Translations under genes and position numbers: made by a program
Source: Dactylosporangium aurantiacum
GTDB taxonomy: Bacteria > Actinomycetota > Actinomycetes > Mycobacteriales > Micromonosporaceae
Length of the DNA stretch: 64,000 bases
Reading direction: 5' to 3'
Assembly: GCF_000716715.1 (NCBI RefSeq)
Contig: NZ_JNYJ01000007.1
Location: forward strand, 62,001 to 126,000
Notes under the pieces: model-generated
What the model was told of the DNA's origin: nothing
The model's input: only the letters and a program-made list of their open reading frames with translations
Databases searched by the model: none
Shown here: positions 8,404-16,235 of the stretch, one piece after another
How the letters are laid out: each line of letters begins with the position of its first letter
How positions within the stretch are numbered: position 1 is the stretch's first letter

Positions 8404-9162
8404 ATGAGCCGGGTGACTCCCGAGCAGGCGGCCGCGGCGGCGAAGCAGGCCGTCCTGATGCTGGGCGGCGCGTTCAGCGACGACCCCAAGACCATGCGCC
8501 GGGCCCGGCAGATCGGCCTGACCGGCTGGGCGTTCTACGTCGCCGGCCGCGGCGGCGCGCTCGGCGACGTGCGGGCCGACACGGTGGCCGCGGCGCTCGG
8601 GTTCATCGCGCCGGAGGCCGTGCAGGACGGCTGGGACGCCGCCCGCAAGGTCGCCCCGCCCGAGCAGATCGCCGCCGACAACCTCGACGAGTGCTGCCGG
8701 TGGGGCCGCGAGCACCTGGAGAGCTTCTACGCGCTGCCGAAGCTCGTCGAGCTCGCCGAGCGGGTCGTGGTCAGCGCCGAGACCGCCGGCATGCCGCTGT
8801 TCGCGGCGTGGCGGGCGATGCCGCTGCCCGACGACTCACCCGGCGCCCGCGCCGCCGTCCTGGCCCACCTGCTGCGCGAGCACCGCGGCGCCGCACACCT
8901 GCTCGCGATCCGCGCCAGCGGGCTGAGCCCCTTGGAGGCGATCATCTCCGGGCCCGAGGGCGAGGCGGGCGCGACGGCGTTCGGCTGGCAGCCGCCGTAC
9001 CCGCCGTTCGAGCCCCTCGTACGGCGGCGCAGCTGGGCCGAGGCCCTGACCGACCGGATCGCCGGGGAGGCGTTCCGGGCACTGGCCCCGACCGAGCGGG
9101 TCGAGCTGGTCAACCTGCTCGACGCGGCGGTCACGACCGTCCAGGAGGCGGCACCCGTATGA
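8404..9162 (+). CDS. SCO6745-family-like helical protein
   Basis: A 252-residue, largely alpha-helical cytosolic protein. It resembles the actinobacterial SCO6745/SalK-like family: N-terminal GGAFSDDPKTMRRARQIGLTGWAFYVAGRGGALGDV, then long helices with LLREHRGAAHLLAIRASGLSPLEAII. The catalytic role is not established. GGAG lies about 8 nt before the ATG. Its stop overlaps the start of the next gene (ATGA at 9159-9162), so the two are translationally coupled. Confidence 0.7.
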   Translation: MSRVTPEQAAAAAKQAVLMLGGAFSDDPKTMRRARQIGLTGWAFYVAGRGGALGDVRADTVAAALGFIAPEAVQDGWDAARKVAPPEQIAADNLDECCRWGREHLESFYALPKLVELAERVVVSAETAGMPLFAAWRAMPLPDDSPGARAAVLAHLLREHRGAAHLLAIRASGLSPLEAIISGPEGEAGATAFGWQPPYPPFEPLVRRRSWAEALTDRIAGEAFRALAPTERVELVNLLDAAVTTVQEAAPV

Positions 9163-10112
9163 CATCTCTGGACGGCCTGGACGGCTGGACCGTCCGCGGC
9201 TGCACGCTGCGCGACGTGCCGGCGATCCTGGCGATCACCCGGGCGGGTGACATCGCCGCGCTCGGCGAGCCCGACTGGTCCGAGGACGAGATCGTGGCGA
9301 CCCTCACCGCCCCCGCCGAGGACCCGTCCGTCGACACGTGGCTCGCGGCGGGGCCCGACGGGGTGCCGGTCGCGTGGGCGTACGTCGACAACCCGCAGCG
9401 CGGCGCCCGCGACAACGTCGAACTCTACGCGTGGCCCGGCCGCGGCGAACCGGCCTACGGCCCGCTGCTGCGCCTGGCCGTGGCCCGGGCCGCCGAACGA
9501 GCCCGCCGCAACGGCGTCGCGCGGGCCGTGCTGCGCGCCGGGACGCTCGCGTCGGAGGCCGCGCTGGTGTCGGTCCTGCAGGCGGGCGGCTTCACGTTCG
9601 TCAAGCGGCACGCGCGCATGACCCGGCCCCTGACCGGCGACGAGCGCACCCCCTCCGGCTACGACATCCGGCCCGTCCGGCAGGACGAGCTGCCCCGCTT
9701 CCACGAGGTCCTCGAGTCGGCGTTCGCCGACACCCCGGACTTCCAGCCGACCACGTACGACGCCTGGCGCGAGGCCGTCGCCGGCCTGCCGTCGGTCAGC
9801 TGGGACGAGTGGTTCGTGGCGCTCGCCGGCGGCGAGATCGTCGGCGTGCTGCAGTCCGCCGACCAGGCGGTCGAGCGGAACGAGGGCTGGATCAAGAACC
9901 TGGCCGTGCTGCGCGCGCACCGCAGGTCCGGCGTCGGCGGGGCGCTGCTGCGCACCGCGTTCGCGGCCTACGCGGCGAAGGGCCGCACCGCCGCCGGCCT
10001 GGGCGTCGACCTGACGAACCCGACGGGCGCGTACCACCTCTACGCCGGGGTCGGCATGACCGTGGTCTTCGCCGCCGACGTCTACGAGCGCACCCTGGAG
10101 CTGTCCGGCTAG
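9159..10112 (+). CDS. Tandem-domain GNAT N-acetyltransferase
   Basis: A 317-residue protein with two GNAT folds. The first (residues 10-155) is degenerate in the acetyl-CoA loop. The second (about 165-315) has NLAVLRAHRRSGVGGALLRTAF, a good Q/RxxGxG/A pyrophosphate loop, and the NPTGAYHLYAGVGM terminal strand. Such two-domain GNATs acetylate amines of small molecules or antibiotics; the substrate is unknown. Start ATG overlaps the upstream stop. Its stop TAG (10110-10112) shares CTAG with the convergent next gene. Confidence 0.88.
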   Translation: MTSLDGLDGWTVRGCTLRDVPAILAITRAGDIAALGEPDWSEDEIVATLTAPAEDPSVDTWLAAGPDGVPVAWAYVDNPQRGARDNVELYAWPGRGEPAYGPLLRLAVARAAERARRNGVARAVLRAGTLASEAALVSVLQAGGFTFVKRHARMTRPLTGDERTPSGYDIRPVRQDELPRFHEVLESAFADTPDFQPTTYDAWREAVAGLPSVSWDEWFVALAGGEIVGVLQSADQAVERNEGWIKNLAVLRAHRRSGVGGALLRTAFAAYAAKGRTAAGLGVDLTNPTGAYHLYAGVGMTVVFAADVYERTLELSG

Positions 10113-10564
10113 GGCATGGCCGTCTTCGTCGGGCGGGCCCGCAGCGCGTCGAGGTAGTCGGCGGGCGCGCCGGCCTTCGCGGCGGCGTTGGCGATCTCGG
10201 CGAGATACCAGGCCGTCGGCAGGCCACCCTCGTACCCGTTGAAGACGTAGACCCACGCGGTCGCGTCACCGTCGAGGGTGGCGACGCGCAGGTGCAGCTT
10301 CTGGTAGGTGCCGGCGAGCGCGCCCTCGACCTCGTCGAGCTGCTTCTCGTCGTTGGGGTGGACGTCGTAGAGCGCGACGAAGACCCGGTCGCCGGGCGAC
10401 TCGACGATCGTGGTGACCGAGCCCTCCCAGCCGAGGACATCCTCACCGGCGAACGTCAGCCGCCAGCCTTCCAGCCAGCCGGTGCCGATCATCGGCGAAT
10501 ACGGACAGTAGGCCCGCATGCGGGCCGGGTCCAGGTTCGAGCCATACGCGGCGTAATGACGCAC
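10109..10564 (-). CDS. Gamma-glutamylcyclotransferase-like protein
   Basis: A 151-residue cytosolic protein of the GGCT/AIG2 beta-barrel fold. It opens HYAAYGSNLDPARM, the classical YGSNL substrate loop, and has the acidic ligand in DEVEGALAGTYQKL. The family opens gamma-glutamyl amines or peptides to 5-oxoproline. GTG 10564 is chosen because TATCGT ends 7 nt upstream, indicating a leaderless message. The C-terminal stop overlaps the stop of the convergent GNAT gene. Confidence 0.85.
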   Translation of the reverse strand: MRHYAAYGSNLDPARMRAYCPYSPMIGTGWLEGWRLTFAGEDVLGWEGSVTTIVESPGDRVFVALYDVHPNDEKQLDEVEGALAGTYQKLHLRVATLDGDATAWVYVFNGYEGGLPTAWYLAEIANAAAKAGAPADYLDALRARPTKTAMP

Positions 10565-10726
10565 GGCGATGACGATAAACCCGGCAGGGTGCGGGAGAGA
10601 ATACTGCAGAGCGTGTCGGATTCGGATCCACTCGTCGGCGCGGCGCCGCCGTTCGGCTGGGTCGCCGCCTGAGCCGCGCGCCGACGAGGGACAATGTGGC
10701 GACAAGGGCGAGAAGGGGTGGCGTGC

Positions 10727-12130
10727 GTGGGCCGGATCGTGATCATCGGAGGGGGCCCGGCGGGCTACGAGGCGGCCCTGGTCGCCGCGCAGCTCGGCGC
10801 CGAGGTCACCGTGATCGAGGCCGAAGGTGCTGGTGGCGCGTGCGTGCTGCACGACTGCGTGCCGTCCAAGACGTTCATCGCCAGCTCGAGCGTGGTGACC
10901 GCGCACCTGGACACCGAGGAGTTCGGGGTCATCGGGCCGCCCGGCGACGACGTGCGGGTCGACGGCCCGGCCGTGCACCGGCGGGTGAAGCGGCTGGCCG
11001 CGGCGCAGTCCGGCGACATCCACTCGAAACTGCTCAAGGCGGGCGTCGAGTTCGTCACGGGCACAGCGCGCCTCGGTGAGGACACGCTCGGTCACACCCA
11101 TGCGGTGCAGATCACACCGGCCGGTGGTCACGCTCCGTATGTGATCGCGGCCTCAACGGTACTGCTGGCCACCGGCGCGACGCCGCGGGTGCTGCCGACC
11201 GCGGCGCCGGACGGCGAGCGCATCCTCGACTGGCGCCAGGTGTACGACTTGCCGCAGCTGCCCGAGCACCTCATCGTCGTCGGGTCCGGCGTGACCGGCG
11301 CGGAGTTCGCCTCGGCGTACCTGGCCATGGGCATCGACGTGACGCTCGTCTCCAGCCGGGACCGGGTCATGCCGCACGAGGACCCCGACGCCGCGATGGC
11401 GATCGAGCGGGTGTTCCGGGCCCGGGGCATGACGATCCTCAACAACTCCCGCGCCGCCGCCGCCCGCCACGTCGACGGCGGGGTCGTGGTCGAGCTCGCC
11501 GACGGCCGGACCGTCGAGGGCTCCCACGTGCTGATGGCGGTCGGCTCGGTGCCGCAGACGGCGTCGCTCGGGCTCACCGAGTACGGCGTGGAGGTCGCCC
11601 CCGGCGGCTACATCACCGTCGACCGGGTCTCGCGGACCAACGTCCCCGGCATCTACGCCGCCGGCGACTGCACCGGCCTGCTGCCCCTCGCGAGCGTCGC
11701 CGCCATGCAGGGGCGCATCGCCATGTGGCACGCGCTCGGCGAGGCGGTCGCCCCGCTCAAGCTGCGCACCGTCGCCGCGAACGTGTTCACCGACCCCGAG
11801 CTCGCCTCCGTCGGCATCACCCAGTCCGACATCGACAGCGGCCGGGTCCCGGCCCGCTCGGTCATGCTGCCGCTCGCCGGCAACGCCCGGGCCAAGATGG
11901 ACGGCCTCGACGACGGGTTCGTGAAGATCTTCTGCCGCCCGGCGTCCGGCCTGGTCGTCGGCGGGGTCGTCGTCGCGCCCAAGGCGAGCGAGCTGATCAT
12001 GCCGATCGCCATGGCGGTGGAGAACCATCTGAGCGTCGACCAGCTCGCCCACACCATCACGATCTACCCGTCGATCTCGGGGTCGGTCGCCGAGGCCGCC
12101 CGGCAGCTCATGCTGCACGCCGAGGACTAG
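10727..12130 (+). CDS. lpdA: NAD(P)H-quinone dehydrogenase / LpdA-like flavoprotein disulfide reductase
   Basis: A 467-residue FAD-dependent pyridine nucleotide-disulfide oxidoreductase. FAD-binding GGGPAGYEAALVAAQLG is followed by GGACVLHDCVPSKTF, in which the CxxxxC redox pair is intact. An NAD(P)-binding GSGVTGAEFASAY and the FAD ribityl motif YAAGDCTG follow. The C-terminal dimerisation domain ends EAARQLMLHAED without the HPT active-site His pair of true lipoamide dehydrogenases, as in mycobacterial LpdA (Rv3303c). GTG 10727 has AAGGGG 8 nt upstream; ATG 10694 and GTG 10718 are less likely. Confidence 0.85.
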   Translation: MGRIVIIGGGPAGYEAALVAAQLGAEVTVIEAEGAGGACVLHDCVPSKTFIASSSVVTAHLDTEEFGVIGPPGDDVRVDGPAVHRRVKRLAAAQSGDIHSKLLKAGVEFVTGTARLGEDTLGHTHAVQITPAGGHAPYVIAASTVLLATGATPRVLPTAAPDGERILDWRQVYDLPQLPEHLIVVGSGVTGAEFASAYLAMGIDVTLVSSRDRVMPHEDPDAAMAIERVFRARGMTILNNSRAAAARHVDGGVVVELADGRTVEGSHVLMAVGSVPQTASLGLTEYGVEVAPGGYITVDRVSRTNVPGIYAAGDCTGLLPLASVAAMQGRIAMWHALGEAVAPLKLRTVAANVFTDPELASVGITQSDIDSGRVPARSVMLPLAGNARAKMDGLDDGFVKIFCRPASGLVVGGVVVAPKASELIMPIAMAVENHLSVDQLAHTITIYPSISGSVAEAARQLMLHAED

Positions 12131-12642
12131 GGCAGCTCGCGGTAGATGTCGCGGGCGTAGTCGACGACCGCGGCGCGGGTCACGGTCGCCTCGATCGGCA
12201 GGACCTCCAGGCAGCGGCGCAGCGCCTCGGTCAGGATCGGCCGGGGCACCCGCATCGACACCGTGCAGTGCGGCACCCACTCGCCCGGGTCGTACAGGGG
12301 CAGGCTCTCGATGCCGGCGTCGGTGAGGTGCCGCCACACCTGGGCCTGGTGGCGCATCAGGTCCGGGGTCGGCGCCAGCCCGAGGAACACGACCCGGCCG
12401 ACGAACACCCCGGCGAACTGGAAGTTGAGCCGCAGCGGCGCGGCGACCCGCACGGGCTGGAGCGCCTCGGCGACCGCGTCCGGGTCGAGGGCCCGGGCGC
12501 TGACCAGCGACACGTGCGGGCGGTGCCGGCCGTCGTGCGGTGTGCGCAGCGTCTGTACGCCGAGGTCCTCCAGCAGGTCCCACAGCACCCGGATCCGCCG
12601 GGTGGCGCGCTCGTCGAGGTGCAGCTCGAGGGCGGCGACCAT
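12127..12642 (-). CDS. 2'-5' RNA ligase family protein (2H phosphoesterase)
   Basis: A 171-residue protein of the 2H phosphoesterase superfamily. The two catalytic HxT/S motifs are HVSL (residues about 43-46) and HCTV (about 128-131). The family includes ThpR cyclic phosphodiesterases acting on 2',3'-cyclic RNA ends or nucleotides. Its ATG overlaps the TGA of the upstream glycosylase by 1 nt, so the two form an operon. Its stop shares CTAG (12127-12130) with the convergent lpdA gene. Confidence 0.82.
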   Translation of the reverse strand: MVAALELHLDERATRRIRVLWDLLEDLGVQTLRTPHDGRHRPHVSLVSARALDPDAVAEALQPVRVAAPLRLNFQFAGVFVGRVVFLGLAPTPDLMRHQAQVWRHLTDAGIESLPLYDPGEWVPHCTVSMRVPRPILTEALRRCLEVLPIEATVTRAAVVDYARDIYRELP

Positions 12643-13457
12643 CAGCGGGTCGCCTGGCACACGGGGCACCAGTACGCGTTGCGGGCGTTGAGCTCCGCGG
12701 TGCGCACCGGGGTGCCGCACACGAGGCAGGGCAGGCCGGCGCGGCGGTACACGTAGACCTCGCCGCCGTGCCGGTCGACCCGCGGCGCGCGGCCCATCGC
12801 CTCGGGCGTGTGCAGGTCTCGGACCGTGTCGATGCGGCCCTCGGCGACCCCGCTGCGCATCAGGACCCGCAGGTCCTGCCAGATGGCGTCCCACCGGCGC
12901 CGGGTCAGCCGCCGCCCGGGGACGGTCGGGCGCAGCCCGGCGCGGAACAGCGCCTCCGTCACGTAGATGAGCCCGGCGCCGGCCACCACCGACTGGTCCA
13001 TCAGCAGCGCCATCAGCGGCCGGTCCGAGCGCTTGACCGCGGTGAACGCCCGGACGCCGCCGTCGTCCTCCTCGGCGAGGGGGTCCGGGCCGAGCCGGGC
13101 GTGCAGGGCCTCGACCTGCAGCGGGTCGAGCAGCTCGCACGCCGTCGGGCCGCGCAGGTCGAGCCAGTGCGCGGCGTTGGCCATCCGCAGCCGGACCTCG
13201 CCGACCGGTGGCGGGGCGGCGCCGTCGCCGTCGGTGAACTTGCCGTAGAGGCCGAGGTGGACGTGCAGGGTCACGTCGCCCTCGTAGTGGTGCAGCAGGT
13301 GCTTGCCGTGGGCGGAGGTGTCCAGCAGCACCCGACCGTCGACGCGGCGGGCGCCGTCGGCGAAGCGCCCCTGCGGGCTGCTGACCGCGACGGCCCGGCC
13401 CGCGAACAGCGCCCGGTGCCGCCCGGCGAGTCGATGGATGGTGTGACCTTCAGGCAC
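12642..13457 (-). CDS. Fpg/Nei family DNA glycosylase (Nei-type)
   Basis: A 271-residue base-excision repair bifunctional glycosylase/AP lyase. After the initiator it reads PEGHTIHRL: Pro2 nucleophile and Glu3, with H rather than L at position 5 as in Nei. The lysine loop and H2TH region (PLMALLMDQSVVAGAGLIYVTEALFRAGL) are present. The C-terminal zinc finger is complete (CLVC ... CPVC). GTG start preceded at 6 nt by TATAAA, probably leaderless. It is divergent to the ThrRS leader. Confidence 0.92.
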   Translation of the reverse strand: MPEGHTIHRLAGRHRALFAGRAVAVSSPQGRFADGARRVDGRVLLDTSAHGKHLLHHYEGDVTLHVHLGLYGKFTDGDGAAPPPVGEVRLRMANAAHWLDLRGPTACELLDPLQVEALHARLGPDPLAEEDDGGVRAFTAVKRSDRPLMALLMDQSVVAGAGLIYVTEALFRAGLRPTVPGRRLTRRRWDAIWQDLRVLMRSGVAEGRIDTVRDLHTPEAMGRAPRVDRHGGEVYVYRRAGLPCLVCGTPVRTAELNARNAYWCPVCQATR

Positions 13458-13495
13458 CGGACGTTTATACCCGTCGCGCCGCGGCGGCCGCGCGC

Positions 13496-13501
13496 TATTG
13501 T
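13496..13501 (+). promoter_or_regulatory. -10 box of the ThrRS leader transcript
   Basis: TATTGT ends 6 nt before the leader-peptide ATG at 13508. This predicts a leaderless transcript starting at the leader peptide. No convincing -35 hexamer is seen. Confidence 0.5.
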
Positions 13502-13507
13502 TCTGGC

Positions 13508-13561
13508 ATGCGTCACAGCGCACTGTCCACGACGACGCCGGGCCTTCCCCGGCGGCGCTGA
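13508..13561 (+). CDS. Threonine leader peptide of the ThrRS attenuator
   Basis: A 17-codon reading frame encoding MRHSALSTTTPGLPRRR and ending TGA at 13559-13561. Three consecutive Thr codons, all ACG (13529-13537), lie just ahead of and overlap the first arm of a stem-loop. It sits 96 nt upstream of a threonyl-tRNA synthetase-like gene and is followed by an intrinsic terminator. This is the design of a ribosome-mediated attenuation leader: slow decoding of ACG when charged tRNA-Thr is scarce would stall the ribosome over arm 1. Inference from sequence only. Confidence 0.72.
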   Translation: MRHSALSTTTPGLPRRR

Positions 13562-13589
13562 CAGCTCGCTGTCCACACCTGCTCCGGGG
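13536..13589 (+). promoter_or_regulatory. Attenuator: pause hairpin and antiterminator of the ThrRS leader
   Basis: Arm 1 CGCCGGG (13536-13542) pairs with arm 2 CCCGGCG (13548-13554). Arm 2 as CCCCGG (13547-13552) can instead pair with CCGGGG (13584-13589), which removes the 5' arm of the terminator. The pairings are mutually exclusive, as in trp-type attenuation. A ribosome stalled at the Thr codons would mask arm 1 and favour the antiterminator; one that reaches the stop codon would mask arm 2 and favour termination. Confidence 0.65.
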
Positions 13590-13609
13590 CGTCGCGCTCC
13601 GGAGCTTTT
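13581..13609 (+). terminator. Intrinsic terminator in the ThrRS leader
   Basis: GCTCCGG (13581-13587) and CCGGAGC (13599-13605) form a perfect 7-bp stem followed directly by TTTT (13606-13609), 49 nt before the synthetase ATG. U-tract terminators are rare in such GC-rich DNA, which makes this one stand out. Confidence 0.7.
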
Positions 13610-13657
13610 CGCTGCGTCCGAGGTGCGCGCCCCCTTGCCTACCAAGGGAGTTCCCTC

Positions 13658-14854
13658 ATGCAGGACCACCGCAAGCTCGGCCGTGACCTCGAACTGTTCC
13701 ACTCCGACCCGCTGGTCGGCGCGGGGCTGCCGCTGTGGCTGCCGGCCGGCGCCGCCGCCCGCCGCGCCGTCGAGGACTACATCCACGCCCTCGAACGCCG
13801 CAACGGCTACCAGCACGTGTACTCGCCGCCGCTGGCCAAACAGCAGATGTACGTCAGGTCCGGGCACCTGCCGCACTTCGCCGACGACATGTTCCCGCCG
13901 ATGGCGCTGAGCGAGCACGACGCGTTCGTGCTGCGCCCGAGCCTCTGCCCGCACCACGCGGCGGTCTTCGCCGCGCGCGGCCGCTCGTACCGGGAGCTGC
14001 CGCTGCGCATCGGGGAGATCGGCGGGCAGTACCGCGCCGAACGCTCCGGCGTGCTCGGCGGGCTGTCCCGGGTCCGGGCGATCTCCCTCAACGACGGGCA
14101 CGTCTTCTGCGCCGAGGACCAGGTGCGCGCCGAGGTCGTCGAGTCGCTGCGGCTCATGCGGGTCGCGCACGCGGCGCTGGGCTTCCGGCCGGCGTCGTTG
14201 CGCCTGTCGCTGCGCGGCGACGGCGGCAAGTACGTCGACGACCCCGCCATGTGGGACAGGGCGTCCGCCGTCCTGCGCGACGCCCTCGACGAGGCCGGGG
14301 CCTCCTACGTCGAGGCGGCCGGCGAGGCGGCCTTCTACGGTCCGAAGATCGACGTGCAGCTGCTCGACCACGCCGGCCGGGAGAGCACCCTCGCCACCGT
14401 CCAGGTGGACTACTTCCAGCCGGCCCGGTTCGACCTGTCCTACGTGGACGCCGACGGGCAGCGGCGCCGGCCGGTGATGGTGCACCGCAGCGTCGCGGGC
14501 AGCATGGAGCGGCTCTTCGCGCACCTGATCGAGGTGCACGACGGGGCGTTCCCGGCCTGGTACGCCCCGCTGCAGGTGGCCGTGCTGCCCGTCGCGGACG
14601 CCTTCGCGGGCGGTGCGTTCGTGCGCGCCTGCCGCGCCGCCGACCTGCGGGTCGAGGAGTGGCACGAGGGCAGCCTCGGCGCCCGGATCCGCCAGGCGGT
14701 GGCGCGCAAGGTGCCCTACGTCGCGGTCGTCGGGGAGCGCGAGGCGGCCGCCGGGGCCGTGTCGCTGCGCCCGCGGGACCCGGGGGCGGCGTCGGGGGTG
14801 CTGCCGGTCGCCGCGGCGGTCGCCGCGCTGGCGGAGGACTGCTCGGCGCCATAA
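13658..14854 (+). CDS. thrS: Short threonyl-tRNA synthetase lacking TGS and editing domains
   Basis: A 398-residue class II aminoacyl-tRNA synthetase of the ThrRS type; full-length bacterial ThrRS has about 640. It begins at the catalytic domain and ends with the anticodon-binding domain, so the N-terminal TGS and editing domains are absent. The zinc ligands are retained: Cys97 (RPSLCPHH), His148 (LNDGHVF) and His276 (RPVMVHRS). Motif 2 is GGQYRAERSG and motif 3 is GSMERL. Without editing, Ser-tRNA-Thr would have to be cleared elsewhere. It is probably a second, inducible ThrRS controlled by the upstream attenuator. AAGGGAG lies 5-6 nt before the ATG. Confidence 0.88.
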   Translation: MQDHRKLGRDLELFHSDPLVGAGLPLWLPAGAAARRAVEDYIHALERRNGYQHVYSPPLAKQQMYVRSGHLPHFADDMFPPMALSEHDAFVLRPSLCPHHAAVFAARGRSYRELPLRIGEIGGQYRAERSGVLGGLSRVRAISLNDGHVFCAEDQVRAEVVESLRLMRVAHAALGFRPASLRLSLRGDGGKYVDDPAMWDRASAVLRDALDEAGASYVEAAGEAAFYGPKIDVQLLDHAGRESTLATVQVDYFQPARFDLSYVDADGQRRRPVMVHRSVAGSMERLFAHLIEVHDGAFPAWYAPLQVAVLPVADAFAGGAFVRACRAADLRVEEWHEGSLGARIRQAVARKVPYVAVVGEREAAAGAVSLRPRDPGAASGVLPVAAAVAALAEDCSAP

Positions 14855-14887
14855 ACAGCCCGGCGGTGCCGGCGCGTCAGTCCCGGT

Positions 14888-15646
14888 GTGCGGATCTTCC
14901 GGATCGTCGTGACCCTCGCCCTCCTCGCCGGCTGCTCGTCCTCGCCGTCCTACTCCGCCCCCGCGGCGTCATCGTCGGTGCCGCCCTCGGTGGCACCGGC
15001 GTCGGCCGCCCCGTCCCGCGGGGCGGCGACGATCGACGCGCCCGTCATCCGGTTCCCGGTCGGGGGCGGCGGGACCTTCGACTTCGCCCAGGCCGCCGGG
15101 CAGGTCGTCGGCGGCCGGGGGACGCTGCTGTCCTACCGGGTCGGCGTGGAGCGCGGCATCACCGGCGTGGACCCCGCCACCTTCGGCGACGCCGTCGAGC
15201 TGATCTACGCCGACCCGGGCAGCTGGCCCGCCACCGGCAACTGGCGGCTGCGCCGGGTCGGCGCCGGCGAGCGCTACGACTACACGATCTACCTCGCCAC
15301 CCCCGCGACCCGCGACGTGCTGTGCGGCAACGGCTACGACCGGTACACCTCCTGCAGGAACGGCAACACCGTGGTGGTCAACGTGGCCCGCTGGGCCCGC
15401 GGCGTCCCCGGCTACAACGGTGACCTCGCCGCCTACCGGCAGTACGTGGTCAACCACGAGACCGGCCACCGCCTCGGCCGCGGCCACGAGCTGTGCCCCG
15501 GCCCGGGCCGCCCGGCGCCCGTCATGCAGCAGCAGACCCTCGGCCTGCACGGCTGCACGCCCAACCCGTGGCCGATCGTCGACGGCCGCCCCTACGCGGG
15601 CCGCTCCGGGCAGTACGACGACCCGACTCCCGGGGAGCAGACATAA
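14888..15646 (+). CDS. DUF3152 lipoprotein, putative zinc metalloprotease-like
   Basis: A 252-residue secreted lipoprotein. A short signal peptide ends in LLAGC; a Ser/Pro/Ala-rich linker follows to residue 50. The C-terminal DUF3152 domain contains NHETGHRLGRGHELCPG, a HExGHxxGxxH metzincin-like zinc site, and paired cysteines (VLCGNGYDRYTSC, LHGCTP). Proteolytic activity is plausible but not demonstrated for the family. GTG start just downstream of the ThrRS gene, in the same direction and possibly cotranscribed. Confidence 0.85.
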   Translation: MRIFRIVVTLALLAGCSSSPSYSAPAASSSVPPSVAPASAAPSRGAATIDAPVIRFPVGGGGTFDFAQAAGQVVGGRGTLLSYRVGVERGITGVDPATFGDAVELIYADPGSWPATGNWRLRRVGAGERYDYTIYLATPATRDVLCGNGYDRYTSCRNGNTVVVNVARWARGVPGYNGDLAAYRQYVVNHETGHRLGRGHELCPGPGRPAPVMQQQTLGLHGCTPNPWPIVDGRPYAGRSGQYDDPTPGEQT

Positions 15647-15691
15647 ACGCCCCACCCCGCCCGCGTCGTCCAGTACGTGAGGGGGTGTGGT

Positions 15692-16198
15692 GTGCGGGAC
15701 TTCGACGACTTCGTGACGGGGCGCAGCCCGGCGCTGCTCCGCTTCGCGTACCTGTTGACGGGCGACCGGCACCTCGCCGAGGACCTGACCCAGGAGGCGC
15801 TCGTGCGGGCGCACCGGCGCTGGCACGCGATCGTCGGCGAGGACGGCCCGGAGCCGTACGTCCGGCAGGCGATCCTGCGGCAGTACCTGTCGTGGCGGCG
15901 GCGCCGGGCGAGCACCGAACGCCCGGTGGCGGAGCCGCCGGACGCGGCCCCGCACGGCGCCGACCTCGCCGACCGGGTCGTCGACGCCGACGAGCTGTGG
16001 ACCGCGCTGCGGGCCCTGCCCCGCTCGCAGCGCGCCGTGGTCGTCCTGCGCTACTACGAGGACCTGCCCGACGCGCAGATCGCCCGGCTGCTCGGCTGCG
16101 CCCCGGCGACGGTCCGCGTCCACGCCTTCCACGCCCTGCACCGGCTCAGGTCGGTGCTGACCCCCGTCCCGTCCCTGCGGCCTGGTGGAGCGCCATGA
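15692..16198 (+). CDS. SigE-family RNA polymerase sigma factor (ECF type)
   Basis: A 168-residue ECF-like sigma factor of the actinobacterial SigE family. Region 2 is SPALLRFAYLLTGDRHLAEDLTQEALVRAHRRW and region 4 is LPRSQRAVVVLRYYEDLPDAQIARLLGCAPATVRVHAFHAL. GTG 15692 has AGGGGG 6 nt upstream; the GTG at 15677 would add five residues. Its stop overlaps a start codon (ATGA 16195-16198), and the last 13 codons are duplicated immediately downstream, see the repeat at 16167-16235. It is paired with a membrane protein that may regulate it. Confidence 0.9.
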   Translation: MRDFDDFVTGRSPALLRFAYLLTGDRHLAEDLTQEALVRAHRRWHAIVGEDGPEPYVRQAILRQYLSWRRRRASTERPVAEPPDAAPHGADLADRVVDADELWTALRALPRSQRAVVVLRYYEDLPDAQIARLLGCAPATVRVHAFHALHRLRSVLTPVPSLRPGGAP

Positions 16199-16235
16199 CT
16201 TCCGTCCCGTCCCCGCGGTCTGGTGGAGCGCCATG
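16167..16235 (+). repeat. 38-bp tandem duplication of the sigma-factor stop / next start junction
   Basis: Two near-identical copies with a 38-bp offset, ending at ATG 16195 and ATG 16233. Each contains CGGYCTGGTGGAGCGCCATGA. The copy in between encodes a 13-codon frame, MTSVPSPRSGGAP, matching the sigma factor C-terminus TPVPSLRPGGAP, and ends in a TGA that again overlaps an ATG. Confidence 0.8.

Noticed and set aside
12642..13457. Formamidopyrimidine glycosylase MutM/Fpg assignment
   Set aside because: The N-terminus is PEGHTI rather than PELPEV, which places it in the Nei branch.
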